Source: Pseudomonas cerasi (GTDB taxonomy: Bacteria > Pseudomonadota > Gammaproteobacteria > Pseudomonadales > Pseudomonadaceae). Taken from it: a stretch of 64,000 nt of DNA. A program made the translations under genes and the position numbers. Below the pieces are notes generated by a model. It worked only from the letters and a program-made list of their open reading frames with translations. It had not been told where the DNA came from and ran no database searches. The stretch lies in contig NZ_LT222319.1 of NCBI RefSeq assembly GCF_900074915.1, forward strand, positions 2,761,001-2,825,000, read 5' to 3'. Below, piece after piece: positions 57,810 to 64,000 of the stretch (its first letter is position 1; each line of letters begins with the position of its first letter).

Positions 57810-58709
57810 ATGAAGAATTCGATCCAGCACATCCGCGCCTTTCTGTCAGTCGCTCAGACCGGCAGTTTTTCCAAGGCCGCAGCTGCTCTCAACTTGTCGC
57901 CGTCTGCACTGACCGTACAAATCCAGCAACTGGAAGATTGGCTTGGCGTTGCCTTGCTGGAACGAAGCCCGCGTCATGTCTGCTTGACCGGCGCCGGGCA
58001 AAATGCGCTTTTACCCATGGAAAAACTGCTGTTGGATCTGGACAACATCGTTACTGCTGCGCGGGATATTGCAGCCTCACGACGCGGCTTGATCACCATC
58101 GCCGCCTTGCCATCGCTGTGTTCAGGTGTACTGCCTGTCGTGTTGAAGACGTTCCGCGAGCGGTTTCCCGGTGTCGAGGTCAGACTGCGAGATGTCGTCG
58201 CGCAACGCATCGACACGCTTGTCATGGAGCGCGAAGTGGATTTCGGATTAGGCGTACAGGCTCGGCCCACTCATGGGCTGGAGTTCAACGCGATATTGGA
58301 AGACCGGTTGTGCCTGTTCGCCCCAAAAGACCATCCACTGGCAAAGCGTCCGACAGTGAGACTGGACGAGATAGCTGTTTTTCCGATCGTTCTTACCGGC
58401 AGGGAAAGCAGCGTTCGCGATTTGGTCGAGCGAGTGTTTGCTGACGAGCAACTGCCTTTATCTGCGGGTCTGGAAGCCAATTACATGTCTACCGTGCTGG
58501 CGTTGGTCAGGCAGGGGCAGGGCGTTGCGCTTCTTCCGGAGTCAGCGGACGATGGGCGGGGAGACCTGAGCAAGGTGCCAGTTGACCATACGGGTGTTGT
58601 TCGGCAAATCGGGCTCATTACCCGTACGGAGCACACAATGGCCCCAGCTGTTGTCGAATTTGTTCGGTTGCTGGAGGATCTGCGCACGCTCGGCGATCCC
58701 AGCCATTGA
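57810..58709 (+). CDS. LysR-family regulator divergent from the CitMHS-AtuA genes
   Basis: A 299-residue LysR protein: MKNSIQHIRAFLSVAQTGSF with NLSPSALTVQIQQLEDWLG, effector domain from about residue 90 (LITIAALPSLCSGVLPVVLK). Divergent arrangement makes it the likely regulator of the transporter operon. ATG at 57810 follows CGGA; the frame open to 57666 lies upstream of the family N-terminus and is not used. Confidence 0.85.
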   Translation: MKNSIQHIRAFLSVAQTGSFSKAAAALNLSPSALTVQIQQLEDWLGVALLERSPRHVCLTGAGQNALLPMEKLLLDLDNIVTAARDIAASRRGLITIAALPSLCSGVLPVVLKTFRERFPGVEVRLRDVVAQRIDTLVMEREVDFGLGVQARPTHGLEFNAILEDRLCLFAPKDHPLAKRPTVRLDEIAVFPIVLTGRESSVRDLVERVFADEQLPLSAGLEANYMSTVLALVRQGQGVALLPESADDGRGDLSKVPVDHTGVVRQIGLITRTEHTMAPAVVEFVRLLEDLRTLGDPSH

Positions 58710-58799
58710 TTTCCTGTTATACGAATGGAATAGGATGGGATAGAAGAAAGACGGGTGTCTCGGCATTGCGTCCCGGTTTCTGACTCAAGGTATGCAACG

Positions 58800-59270
58800 A
58801 TGAAAGTATTGTTCATGTGCACCCACAACAGCTGCCGCAGCATTCTGTCTGAGGCGCTTTTCAACAATCTGGCGCATCCAGGTGTGGAGGCAGTAAGCTC
58901 GGGCAGTTTTCCCAGTGGCCAGGTAAATCAACGGGCTTTGCGAACCCTGGAAGCAGCAGGTATTTCCACCGCAGGCCTGAGCAGCAAGGCTTCGGACGCT
59001 TTTGAAGGCTCGCCTCCAGATATCGTGATCACCGTCTGTGACAGGGCTGCAGGTGAAACCTGCCCGATCTTCTTCGGGCCTGCCCTGAAGGCGCATTGGG
59101 GGCTGGCTGATCCTTCCGAAGTCTCCGGGTCGGAAGCGCAGATCACCGCAGCGTTTGAAAGCACACTCGCCAAAATTCGCGAGCGTGTGACAGCGTTTCT
59201 TGCGTTGCCACTGGAGGCCATCAGCACCGACCAGCTCAAGGCCGAACTTGATCGTATAGGTTCGCTTTGA
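58800..59270 (+). CDS. Low-molecular-weight phosphatase/arsenate reductase (ArsC-like)
   Basis: A 156-residue LMW-PTP fold enzyme. MKVLFMCTHNSCRSILSEAL holds the P-loop Cys-x5-Arg, and VITVCDRAAGETCPIFFG the second Cys region found in thioredoxin-linked ArsC; DPSEVSGSE gives the catalytic Asp loop. It probably reduces arsenate. No arsR, arsB or arsH lies next to it, which is unusual. ATG at 58800 begins at the family N-terminus. Confidence 0.85.
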   Translation: MKVLFMCTHNSCRSILSEALFNNLAHPGVEAVSSGSFPSGQVNQRALRTLEAAGISTAGLSSKASDAFEGSPPDIVITVCDRAAGETCPIFFGPALKAHWGLADPSEVSGSEAQITAAFESTLAKIRERVTAFLALPLEAISTDQLKAELDRIGSL

Positions 59271-59343
59271 AGAGCGATAAAGGTTGCTACGACCAGGCTG
59301 ACAACTGCTTCGAATTCTCCAGCTCACTTGAAATGAAGATCCC

Positions 59344-59871
59344 ATGCAGCTCATTACCGAAATCATTCATCCCGAACTGAAGTCCACACAGGGCAGAATA
59401 TTCAGACGCCATGCGGCACGCGGCATCGTATTGAGGGATGAGAAAATACTTTTACTGTTCACTGAACGCTATAACGACTTCAGCTTTCCTGGAGGCGGCC
59501 TTGATGCAGACGAGGACGTTGTTACAGGGTTGAAGCGTGAATTTGAAGAAGAGACGGGCGCTCGCGAAATTCAGGTGCTCCAGCATTATGGTTACATCGA
59601 AGAATACCGGCCCTATTGGAAGCCCCAGTATGATCTGATGCACATGACCTCACATTTTTATCTGTGCGAAGTCGCGCACCAATTAGAGCCCGTTAGAATG
59701 GAAAGCCATGAAATAGCCAATGGCATGCGGCCCGTCTGGATCAGCGTAACTGAAGCCATCGCTCATAATGAGACTGTTATGCAGCGTCAGGAGTCTTCGA
59801 TGGGGCAGTCCATACAACGCGAGACCTTAATGCTGAGAAAAGTCGCCTCGGAGTTGGTCGTCAACCGGTGA
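59344..59871 (+). CDS. Nudix hydrolase
   Basis: A 175-residue Nudix protein. The Nudix box GGLDADEDVVTGLKREFEEE followed by TG matches GX5EX7REUXEEXGU. ARGIVLRDEKILLLFTERYN precedes it. It hydrolyses a nucleoside-diphosphate-linked compound; the substrate is unknown. It lies 73 bases after the arsC-like gene on the same strand. Confidence 0.85.
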   Translation: MQLITEIIHPELKSTQGRIFRRHAARGIVLRDEKILLLFTERYNDFSFPGGGLDADEDVVTGLKREFEEETGAREIQVLQHYGYIEEYRPYWKPQYDLMHMTSHFYLCEVAHQLEPVRMESHEIANGMRPVWISVTEAIAHNETVMQRQESSMGQSIQRETLMLRKVASELVVNR

Positions 59872-59922
59872 GTATTTTATGTCTGGGTCAAGTGCAGGAG
59901 GGGCGCCTGTGGGGGGTGATTG

Positions 59923-59956
59923 ATAACTCAACTAAATGACTGTTTAGTTGAGTTAT
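59923..59956. repeat. Perfect 14-bp inverted repeat
   Basis: ATAACTCAACTAAA and TTTAGTTGAGTTAT around TGACTG, 51 bases after the Nudix stop and about 120 bases before the convergent phzF-like gene ends. It could be a bidirectional terminator without T-run, or an operator of a TetR/MarR-type regulator. Confidence 0.6.
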
Positions 59957-60075
59957 TAATCTCAGGGACTTTAAGGTTGGGCGAGGGCGGTTGTTCTGCA
60001 GGCGAATATGAGTCTCACGCTCCTTGGTAGATCGTCATCAAAAGCTCGCTGACTCAACCTGATTTTAATCATCTG

Positions 60076-60912
60076 CTAAAAAGAGACTTGGCCGGTAATG
60101 CATTTTTGAACTTCACCACCAACCCAGATGCCTTCACCGATCTGTTCTACCTGAATTCGTCCGCGACGTCCCAACGCCGTACCTTGGCTGACGGTATATC
60201 GTTTTGGCATTAGCCCGGTGGGTATTAGCCATTGGGCAAGGCTGGCATTAAGGCTACCAGTAACAGGGTCTTCTGCAGACCTGTTACTAATGAAGGCTCG
60301 AACTTCGATATCAGCTTCTGCATCTCGCCCGACCCAAGGCGCAAAGGCCCCTACGTTTAACCCATTCAGTGCTGCATAGTCTGGATGTATTGCCAACAAT
60401 TCTTCACGCGTGCGCAGCATTACCACAACCCAACCCGGGCCGTTGTCTGCCCATTGGCTCGCAATAATACGGTCAGGTGCAACACCCAATCCATCGATGA
60501 TGCTGTGCAAAACATCGTCTTCAACCGCGCCTCCACGTAGCAACGGTGGTGCCGCGAAAGACAAACGAGGGCCGTCGCGGCGGATGTGAACTAAACCTGC
60601 ATCACACTCCTGAACGACTTCTTTACTTTGCGAAAAACCATGATCCCCCAACCACACGTAACAGCTGCCTAAAGTAGGGTGGCCAGCGAAAGAAAGTTCA
60701 CGGATTGGAGTAAAGATACGTACACGATAATCCGCATCAGGATGGGTAGGACGCATGAGAAATGTCGTCTCGCTAAGGTTTGTCCAACGTGCGAACGCGG
60801 CCATTTGTTCGGTGGTCAGATCATCAGCGTCGCTTACGACTGCCAGGGCATTGCCTTCCAGGGGCTTACTGGCGAATACATCAACCTGGTGAAAACTCAG
60901 TGTATTGGGCAT
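60076..60912 (-). CDS. PhzF-family isomerase/epimerase
   Basis: A 278-residue PhzF-like protein: LSFHQVDVFASKPLEGNALA with the usual N-terminal sheet, NLSETTFLMRP (catalytic Glu in the family), IRELSFAGHPTLGSCYVWL, and DPVTGSLNASLAQWL. It belongs to the diaminopimelate-epimerase fold group; the substrate is unknown. No phenazine genes are near. ATG at 60912 is taken; codon use is less GC-rich than in the left of the window, hinting at transfer. Confidence 0.86.
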   Translation of the reverse strand: MPNTLSFHQVDVFASKPLEGNALAVVSDADDLTTEQMAAFARWTNLSETTFLMRPTHPDADYRVRIFTPIRELSFAGHPTLGSCYVWLGDHGFSQSKEVVQECDAGLVHIRRDGPRLSFAAPPLLRGGAVEDDVLHSIIDGLGVAPDRIIASQWADNGPGWVVVMLRTREELLAIHPDYAALNGLNVGAFAPWVGRDAEADIEVRAFISNRSAEDPVTGSLNASLAQWLIPTGLMPKRYTVSQGTALGRRGRIQVEQIGEGIWVGGEVQKCITGQVSF

Positions 60913-61211
60913 AAAGCGCTCGTCGGTCGGGTTCCGTGGGAAAGGTAACCCTAAATACATCGCAGGATAGTGTCCACATAGCCGCACGAACGACCCGGCG
61001 AAGAGCCAGTTCTTGAGTCCAGGAGCCCGTGATTGGATCTGGTTCTCGACCCATTGTTGTTAATGGGTACAACCGAGTCATCGCGACAGCGCTGCGTAGC
61101 CATCACGGATAAAGCAACTCGATACAGCGCCGGGCTCGCTCAGTGTTTTTAGCTTCGTGATAGATCAATGTGCGTGGCGGTTTCACTCAGGATTGATTCG
61201 AGGCTGAGATC

Positions 61212-61230
61212 GCGTAACATCTTGTTACGC
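61212..61230. repeat. Perfect 8-bp stem-loop next to the first dif-like motif
   Basis: GCGTAACA-TCT-TGTTACGC. Its right arm runs directly into the CATAA half-site of the first dif-like motif. Confidence 0.55.
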
Positions 61231-61255
61231 ATAATGTGAGGACGTTATGGTACTT
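61224..61255 (+). other. dif-like (Xer-type) motif 1, wide centre
   Basis: GTTACGCATAA, ten central bases, TTATGGTACTT. The GCATAA / TTATG arms recall Xer sites such as E. coli dif (GCGCATAA-6-TTATG), but the centre is ten bases and not six. Its left arm matches the arm of motif 2 (read on the minus strand) at nine of eleven positions. Confidence 0.35.
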
Positions 61256-61309
61256 GCGGCCAACGGCCAGAATCGCGCACCGGGATCATTGCGAAGCCCC
61301 GGTGTTCGA

Positions 61310-61337
61310 TTTACCCATAACGTCAATTATGCGTGGC
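61310..61337 (-). other. dif-like (Xer-type) motif 2, canonical 11-6-11 layout
   Basis: Minus strand: GCCACGCATAA, TTGACG, TTATGGGTAAA. This is the 11-6-11 layout of XerC/XerD sites with the inner GCATAA and TTATG half-site cores. Filamentous phages that use host Xer proteins carry such attachment sites, which fits the phage-like genes to the right. Confidence 0.42.
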
Positions 61338-61490
61338 CACCTCCGGCCTAGAACGCGTGCAAAGCCCTCTCAGATACCGCAAAACCCACCTCGCGCCTGA
61401 TTACCATGCTTTACCGCAACGGACCCATAACGCACAGCACAGACGGTTGTCGGGTCCCGTAGGCAATTTCCTTGCAGCACCTCGGGGCTT

Positions 61491-61506
61491 CAGGGGCTAG
61501 CCCCTG
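61491..61506. repeat. 16-bp perfect palindrome
   Basis: CAGGGGCTAGCCCCTG, 24 bases past the stop of the small leftward gene at 61530. It may end that transcript or be part of an element's replication or packaging hairpins. Confidence 0.5.
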
Positions 61507-61529
61507 TTCGTAGCGAAGGCGGAGAGCTT

Positions 61530-61709
61530 CTACGGTTTGCTTGTCATCACTGAGAATTTCTTGTAGCACCCGGCAGTGCCTGGCTTGCCCAGGCTATACC
61601 GTGCAGTCATCAGTTCGATTCCTGCCTTCTGGCAGTCCTCCTGCGACTTGTAAGCGCCGTGTAGCTCGTTCCCTGTGCCCAACGCGATTATCAGCATCCA
61701 TTCAATCAT
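61530..61709 (-). CDS. Small phage-type protein (59 residues)
   Basis: A 59-residue frame, too short for usual cut-offs: MIEWMLIIALGTGNELHGAY, then KSQEDCQKAGIELMTA, ending CYKKFSVMTSKP. The ribosome site is strong (AGGAGCGAGC before the ATG at 61709). A hydrophobic start, two Cys and the 'SQEDCQKAG' pattern resemble small exported proteins often coded in phages and plasmids. I cannot name a function. It points away from the two genes to its right. Confidence 0.55.
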   Translation of the reverse strand: MIEWMLIIALGTGNELHGAYKSQEDCQKAGIELMTARYSLGKPGTAGCYKKFSVMTSKP

Positions 61710-61738
61710 GCTCGCTCCTGCGATTTTCAGTCAGCCCG

Positions 61739-61766
61739 GTGGGGGTGCTGTTACACCCCCACTTTA
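61739..61766 (+). terminator. Strong GC hairpin in the divergent gap
   Basis: GTGGGGGTG-CTGTTA-CACCCCCAC followed by TTTA; a second stem (CCGAAG-ATTA-CTTCGG) follows at 61767-61782. Placed between a leftward and a rightward small gene, the pair may insulate the element's genes, or be part of a replication-origin region as in filamentous phages. Confidence 0.6.
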
Positions 61767-61782
61767 CCGAAGATTACTTCGG
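61767..61782 (+). repeat. Second small stem-loop
   Basis: CCGAAG-ATTA-CTTCGG directly follows the GC hairpin at 61739-61766. Confidence 0.5.
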
Positions 61783-61876
61783 ACGAACCCTCTAAAACCG
61801 CAGAGCTCTTCGATATTTCTTGCTTTGTTTTTCTCTACGTAATACCGTGTAGGTCTTCGGTGATTGAGCCATTCAA

Positions 61877-62077
61877 ATGACTTGTCGTGAGCTAATAGAA
61901 ACTCTTCTTTCTCGTCAGATAGTTAGCAGTCAACTTTCTGCATATTCCACTGCCATTTACTATCAGCTCTGGCGTGAGGGCTGTGTCTTTGACTCTTCTG
62001 ATAGGAGTGTTCAAACGCATAGAGCGCGTTTAAGGAAATTAGGTTTTGATATCGTTAAACCGCATGTAGCTGAATAA
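61877..62077 (+). CDS. Small protein with filamentous-phage gpX / RstA C-terminal-like motif
   Basis: A 66-residue protein: MTCRELIETLLSRQIVSSQL, AIYYQLWREGCVFDSSDRSV, THRARLRKLGFDIVKPH. The ending (Arg/His-rich helix then LRKLGFDI) resembles the C-terminal 'Phage X' segment of filamentous-phage replication proteins. AT-rich and unlike the host genes in composition. It is followed at 86 bases by another phage-like gene. The match is from memory and short, so this is tentative. Confidence 0.45.
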   Translation: MTCRELIETLLSRQIVSSQLSAYSTAIYYQLWREGCVFDSSDRSVQTHRARLRKLGFDIVKPHVAE

Positions 62078-62163
62078 TCTAATTCAGCTGCCGATTAATG
62101 CAGGGTAGGGGAGTTCGTACCTCCCCATCCTGCTGACCATTACCGATCTATGGAGGATCACCA

Positions 62164-62454
62164 ATGGCTGTCACAAATTCTACTCAAGCTAGCTTTTCAC
62201 CGCGTGAAAGCTCTATTCCGCTTACCTTTGTTTCAGTGCCCGAACGTGAAAAAATATCATGTTCAATTTCCGGCATTCCAGCCGTTGACCCTCTTGGTTT
62301 GGTTGGGTTTCACGTTTCTGTTCATGAATCCGTCGAATCTGACACTGTTTCTTATGGCTGTGTTGTCCTTGGCTATCTCTCTGGATGCGTTCCTATGGGT
62401 GTTGAGTCCAAGCTTTTGCTGAGGCAGGACGTGTTGCCGCTGACCGAAAACTGA
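62164..62454 (+). pseudogene. Phage-like small gene cut by the IS21 element
   Basis: Starts with a perfect ribosome site (TGGAGG) and ATG at 62164: MAVTNSTQASFSPRESSIPL, PEREKISCSISGIPAV, LVGFHVSVHESVESD, VVLGYLSGCVPMGVESKLLL. After RQD (62431) the frame runs into the IS end, where the last seven codons and the stop come from the IS. Position after the gpX-like gene suggests a single-strand DNA-binding or other early filamentous-phage protein, but I see no defining motif. Confidence 0.5.
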
Positions 62455-62493
62455 CCCAGTAGAGGCTGTTCTGCCGACTGAAAACTGACCCAG
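62442..62493 (+). repeat. Two tandem IS21 terminal repeats
   Basis: GACCGAAAACTGACCCAG (62442-62459) and GACTGAAAACTGACCCAG (62476-62493), 34 bases apart, one mismatch. They are probable transposase-binding repeats at the left end. Confidence 0.75.
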
Positions 62494-62546
62494 GTGTTCA
62501 ACTGCTTCTGCTCACTTTTTGAGCAGGAGAACACAGGGTGATCAGC

Positions 62547-64000
62547 ATGGAAATGTTGGGAAAAATCCGGCGGATGTACTTCCGCGACAAGCTCTCGCTG
62601 CATCAGATAGCCAAGCGTACCGGGCTGTCGAGAAACACCATCCGAAAATGGGTCAGAGCGCCCGAAGCCAATCAACCGGCGTACCAACGGTGCGCATCCT
62701 TCAATAAGCTCAACCCTTTTCACGAGACCTTAGAGCAGGCGCTCAAGGCTGATTCGTTCCGGCCAAAACACAACCGTAGGAGCGCCAAGGCACTTTTTGA
62801 GCAGATCAAGGCCGAGGGTTATGACGGCGGTTACAGCCAGCTCACGGCGTTTGTCCGCTCTTGGCGGTGCGAGCAAGGCAAGTCTGTACGCGCTTTTGTA
62901 CCGCTGACTTTTGCCCTCGGTGAGGCCTTTCAGTTTGACTGGAGCGAAGAAGGCCTGCTGATCGGTGGCCTGTTTCGACGTATCCAGGTCTCCCATATGA
63001 AGCTGTGCGCAAGTCGCGCGTTCTGGTTGGTTGCGTACCCCAGTCAAGGCCACGAGATGCTGTTTGATGCCCATACACGTTCGTTTGGAGCGTTGGGTGG
63101 CGTGCCACGTCGCGGCATCTACGACAACATGAAAACGGCTGTCGACAAGGTTAACAAAGGCAAAGGCCGCACGGTCAATGCCCGGTTTTCCGTGATGTGC
63201 GCGCACTATCTGTTCGATCCGGACTTCTGCAACGTGGCCTCTGGCTGGGAGAAAGGCATCGTCGAAAAGAACGTGCAAGACAGCCGGAGGCGAATCTGGC
63301 TCGATGCTCAAAATTGCATGTTCCATACCTTCGAGGAGCTGAACGTCTGGCTCGGCCAACGCTGTCGTACGCTCTGGGCTGAACTTGTACATCCGCAGTA
63401 CAACGGTTTGACGGTGGCAGAAGCCCTGGAGCTGGAGCAGGCTGAAATGATGCCGATGCCGACGGCCTTTGATGGCTACGTGGAACGCACCGTCCGTGTC
63501 TCTAGCACCTGCCTGATCAGCGTGGCGCGCAATCGTTATTCGGTGCCTTGCGAGCGTGTGGATCAATGGGTCAGCAGCCGTTTGTACCCTTCGCGAATCG
63601 TGGTCATTGCCGACGAAACGGTGATCGCCAGTCACGAGCGCCTCTTTGATCGAGATCAGATCGGTTTTGACTGGCAGCACTACATCCCACTCATCGAACG
63701 CAAGCCTGGTGCACTGCGCAATGGCGCTCCATTTGCTGATCTGCCAAAACCGTTACAGCTTCTTAAACGCGGACTGAGGCGTCACACCAACGGTGATCGA
63801 ATCATGATGCAGGTACTGGCTGCTGTGCCCATCGCCGGTCTCGAACCAGTGCTGGTGGCGGTGGAGCTGGTACTTGAATCGGGAAGTCTGAGCGCCGATC
63901 ACATCCTCAATGTCGTTGCCCGCCTGACCTCCACCGCACCACCTCCCTGTGTAGAAACCAGCCTGCAACTCAAAGTGGCGCCGGTTGCCAATACAGCACG
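62547..64000 (+). CDS. istA: IS21-family transposase IstA (C-terminus off the window)
   Basis: At least 484 residues, no stop before the edge. N-terminal helix-turn-helix (MEMLGKIRRMYFRDKLSLHQ, AKRTGLSRNTIRKWVRAP), then the integrase core: first Asp in AFQFDWSEEG, second in RGIYDNMKTAVDKV, Glu in WEKGIVEKNVQDSRRRIW, followed by the IstA C-terminal domain with VARNRYSVPCERVDQ. The catalytic residues appear present, so the enzyme may be active; IstB should follow beyond the window. ATG at 62547. Confidence 0.9.
   Translation, partial: MEMLGKIRRMYFRDKLSLHQIAKRTGLSRNTIRKWVRAPEANQPAYQRCASFNKLNPFHETLEQALKADSFRPKHNRRSAKALFEQIKAEGYDGGYSQLTAFVRSWRCEQGKSVRAFVPLTFALGEAFQFDWSEEGLLIGGLFRRIQVSHMKLCASRAFWLVAYPSQGHEMLFDAHTRSFGALGGVPRRGIYDNMKTAVDKVNKGKGRTVNARFSVMCAHYLFDPDFCNVASGWEKGIVEKNVQDSRRRIWLDAQNCMFHTFEELNVWLGQRCRTLWAELVHPQYNGLTVAEALELEQAEMMPMPTAFDGYVERTVRVSSTCLISVARNRYSVPCERVDQWVSSRLYPSRIVVIADETVIASHERLFDRDQIGFDWQHYIPLIERKPGALRNGAPFADLPKPLQLLKRGLRRHTNGDRIMMQVLAAVPIAGLEPVLVAVELVLESGSLSADHILNVVARLTSTAPPPCVETSLQLKVAPVANTA

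Larger units (their letters stand above)
60913..61529. other. Gene-free stretch with inverted repeats and dif-like motifs
   Basis: About 620 bases with no gene I can support. It holds an 8-bp stem (61212-61230), two CATAA...TTATG recombination-site-like motifs in inverted order (61224-61255, 61310-61337) and a 16-bp palindrome (61491-61506). It looks like the edge of a mobile or phage element. Confidence 0.5.
62432..64000 (+). mobile_element. IS21-family insertion sequence, left end and istA (right part off the window)
   Basis: The element starts at TGTTGCCG (62432) with terminal repeats of the type GAC(C/T)GAAAACTGACCCAG at 62442 and 62476; paired end repeats and a TGT terminus are usual for IS21. 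IstA is encoded from 62547 to the edge. The istB gene and right end are not in the window. The insertion interrupts a phage-like gene. Confidence 0.85.

Overview
The window reads as a Pseudomonas chromosome, most likely of the P. syringae group. The codon use is GC-rich, there is a complete Pseudomonas-type arn operon, and there is a 534-residue LOV-histidine kinase-receiver protein that matches what I remember of the blue-light kinase of P. syringae. It is mostly metabolic and transport accessory gene sets, each with its own regulator, ending at the right edge in a phage-like patch hit by an insertion sequence.

Left part (1-12.4 kb): a nitrogen-linked block. A Nac-type LysR regulator has a sigma-54-like promoter. 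Around it lie an aminotransferase-MFS operon, a biotin carboxylase / biotin carrier / 5-oxoprolinase (PxpBCA) operon, and an SDR plus polar amino-acid ABC transporter run. Three sites of the form ATA-N9-TAT (the Nac consensus) sit in front of exactly these three transcription units. Two of the units share an almost identical promoter layout with the site centred near -63, which suggests one local Nac regulon for scavenging lactam or amino-acid nitrogen.

12.5-29.6 kb: an orphan PqiB-like MCE protein; a glucarate dehydratase / MFS permease / LysR set; a secreted protein of unknown function; a nucleoside hydrolase; a GGDEF-EAL protein; a vanillate demethylase set (vanA, vanB, GntR regulator) with two GGATCC-centred repeats in the vanA promoter region; a LysR regulator; a gamma-glutamyl-GABA hydrolase / PuuR-like pair; and a TonB-dependent receptor.

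29.9-43.5 kb: the LOV hybrid kinase, a membrane protein with a strong terminator, an ArnT-like glycosyltransferase, and the leftward arnBCADTEF-ugd operon for 4-amino-4-deoxy-L-arabinose modification of lipid A. Most genes in the operon overlap by a few bases. A long AT-rich gap lies upstream of arnB.

44.5-59.9 kb: a His/Met-rich DUF2946 protein with a PepSY membrane protein (probably copper-related); a leftward GntR / dipeptide-type ABC transporter / gamma-glutamyltransferase operon; a leftward CitMHS transporter / AtuA-like (two-gene) operon with a divergent LysR; an arsenate-reductase-like phosphatase; and a Nudix hydrolase.

59.9-64 kb: a PhzF-family gene, then a gene-poor stretch with inverted repeats and two dif-like (Xer-type) motifs. 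Small AT-rich genes follow that look like filamentous-phage early genes. The last is cut by the left end of an IS21-family element whose IstA transposase runs off the window.
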